Source: an uncultured Alphaproteobacteria bacterium (lineage in GTDB: Bacteria; Pseudomonadota; Alphaproteobacteria; Rhizobiales; Aestuariivirgaceae). Taken from it: DNA of 6,634 nt. The notes beneath the pieces were generated by a model. It had not been told where the DNA came from. It did not search any database and saw only the letters and a list, made by a program, of their open reading frames with translations. A program made the position numbers and the translations under genes. Where the stretch lies: contig CALMLK010000316.1 of assembly GCA_937868035.1 (NCBI GenBank), positions 1 to 6,634 on the forward strand. The letters run 5' to 3'. Below, piece by piece: positions 6,191 through 6,634 of this stretch. Within the stretch, counting starts at the first letter, position 1. Every line of letters starts with the position of its first letter.

Positions 6191-6634
6191 ATGGCTGACA
6201 CCATCATCATGCCGCAGCTGGGCGAGACCGTGGCCGAGGGCAAGATCCTCGTATGGTACAAGGCCGTGGGCGACGACGTGAAGATCGGCGACAAACTCTT
6301 CGAGGTCGAAACCGACAAGGTGACGGTCGAGGTCGAAGCCATTGCCGCTGGGAAGCTCACCGAGATCAGGCTGGGTGCCGGGGTATCAGCCAAGGTCGGT
6401 TCCACTGTGGCAGTGCTGGGCGGGTCTGCGGGGGTCACCGCCACGCCCTCGTCCCTCCCGGCACCGAAGGTGGCAACAGCTCACCCAACGCTGTCACCCT
6501 TCGCGGAAGTACGTACGCCAACAGGTCACCACGGGAAGGCCAAATCGGCGAATGGACTTTCGATCTCACCATTGGCCCGGCGTCTCATCAACGAAAGCGG
6601 CGTTTCAGTTGAGACCGTAGCAACCTACGCCGCC
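6191..6634 (+). CDS. Dihydrolipoamide acyltransferase (E2) of the same complex, N-terminal part
   Basis: The first 148 codons of an E2 subunit that runs off the right edge. Residues 1-77 form one lipoyl domain: MADTIIMPQLGETVAEGKI at the start and ETDKVTVEVEA (40-50), with Lys43 as the lipoylation site on the hairpin tip. A linker of about 45 residues rich in Ala, Pro, Thr and Ser follows (78-122). Then LSISPLARRLINESGV (123-138) opens a peripheral-subunit-binding domain, which docks E1 and/or E3. The acyltransferase core, with its HxxxDG motif, would lie beyond the window, so its presence cannot be confirmed. E2 takes the acyl group from E1 on its lipoyl arm and transfers it to CoA. The start is 4 bases after the E1 beta stop with only a weak GGGTAA ahead, so translation is probably coupled. 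Without the core, acetoin, pyruvate and branched-chain types cannot be separated. Confidence 0.92.
   Translation, partial: MADTIIMPQLGETVAEGKILVWYKAVGDDVKIGDKLFEVETDKVTVEVEAIAAGKLTEIRLGAGVSAKVGSTVAVLGGSAGVTATPSSLPAPKVATAHPTLSPFAEVRTPTGHHGKAKSANGLSISPLARRLINESGVSVETVATYAA

Overview
The window is GC-rich with strong third-position G/C preference. Its gene style (tightly packed operons, overlapping stop and start codons, an alpha-ketoacid dehydrogenase of the split E1 alpha/E1 beta type) suggests a proteobacterium, most likely an alphaproteobacterium of the rhizobial kind. That placement is inference from composition and protein character, not from a marker gene.

Layout: two divergent gene sets meet at a 454-base intergenic region (3754-4207). 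Leftward (minus strand), starting at 3753, there are four genes: a 2,3-butanediol-dehydrogenase-like MDR enzyme, a Gfo/Idh/MocA oxidoreductase, a second MDR dehydrogenase, and a short-chain dehydrogenase of the PRISE type (progesterone 5-beta-reductase/iridoid synthase-like). The last runs off the left edge without its C-terminus. Two junctions are TGATG stop/start overlaps and the third is a 9-base gap, so this is almost certainly one translationally coupled operon. Rightward (plus strand), starting at 4208, are E1 alpha, E1 beta and E2 of a thiamine-diphosphate-dependent 2-oxoacid/acetoin-type dehydrogenase complex. E1 alpha and E1 beta overlap by 13 bases. E2 is cut by the right edge after its lipoyl domain and the start of its peripheral-subunit-binding domain.

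How it may work together: the left arm holds four NAD(P)-dependent redox enzymes that oxidise or reduce hydroxyl, keto or enone groups. The right arm is a complex that cleaves or decarboxylates an alpha-keto compound to an acyl-CoA. Together they look like a catabolic pathway for a polyhydroxylated or cyclic/terpenoid-like substrate ending in acyl-CoA plus NADH. 2,3-Butanediol/acetoin catabolism is the simplest known analogue, but it would not need the Gfo/Idh/MocA and PRISE enzymes. The substrate is unknown. No transporter, regulator, E3 subunit, RNA gene, mobile element or CRISPR array is visible. The intergenic region holds two dyad-symmetric sites that could be operators.
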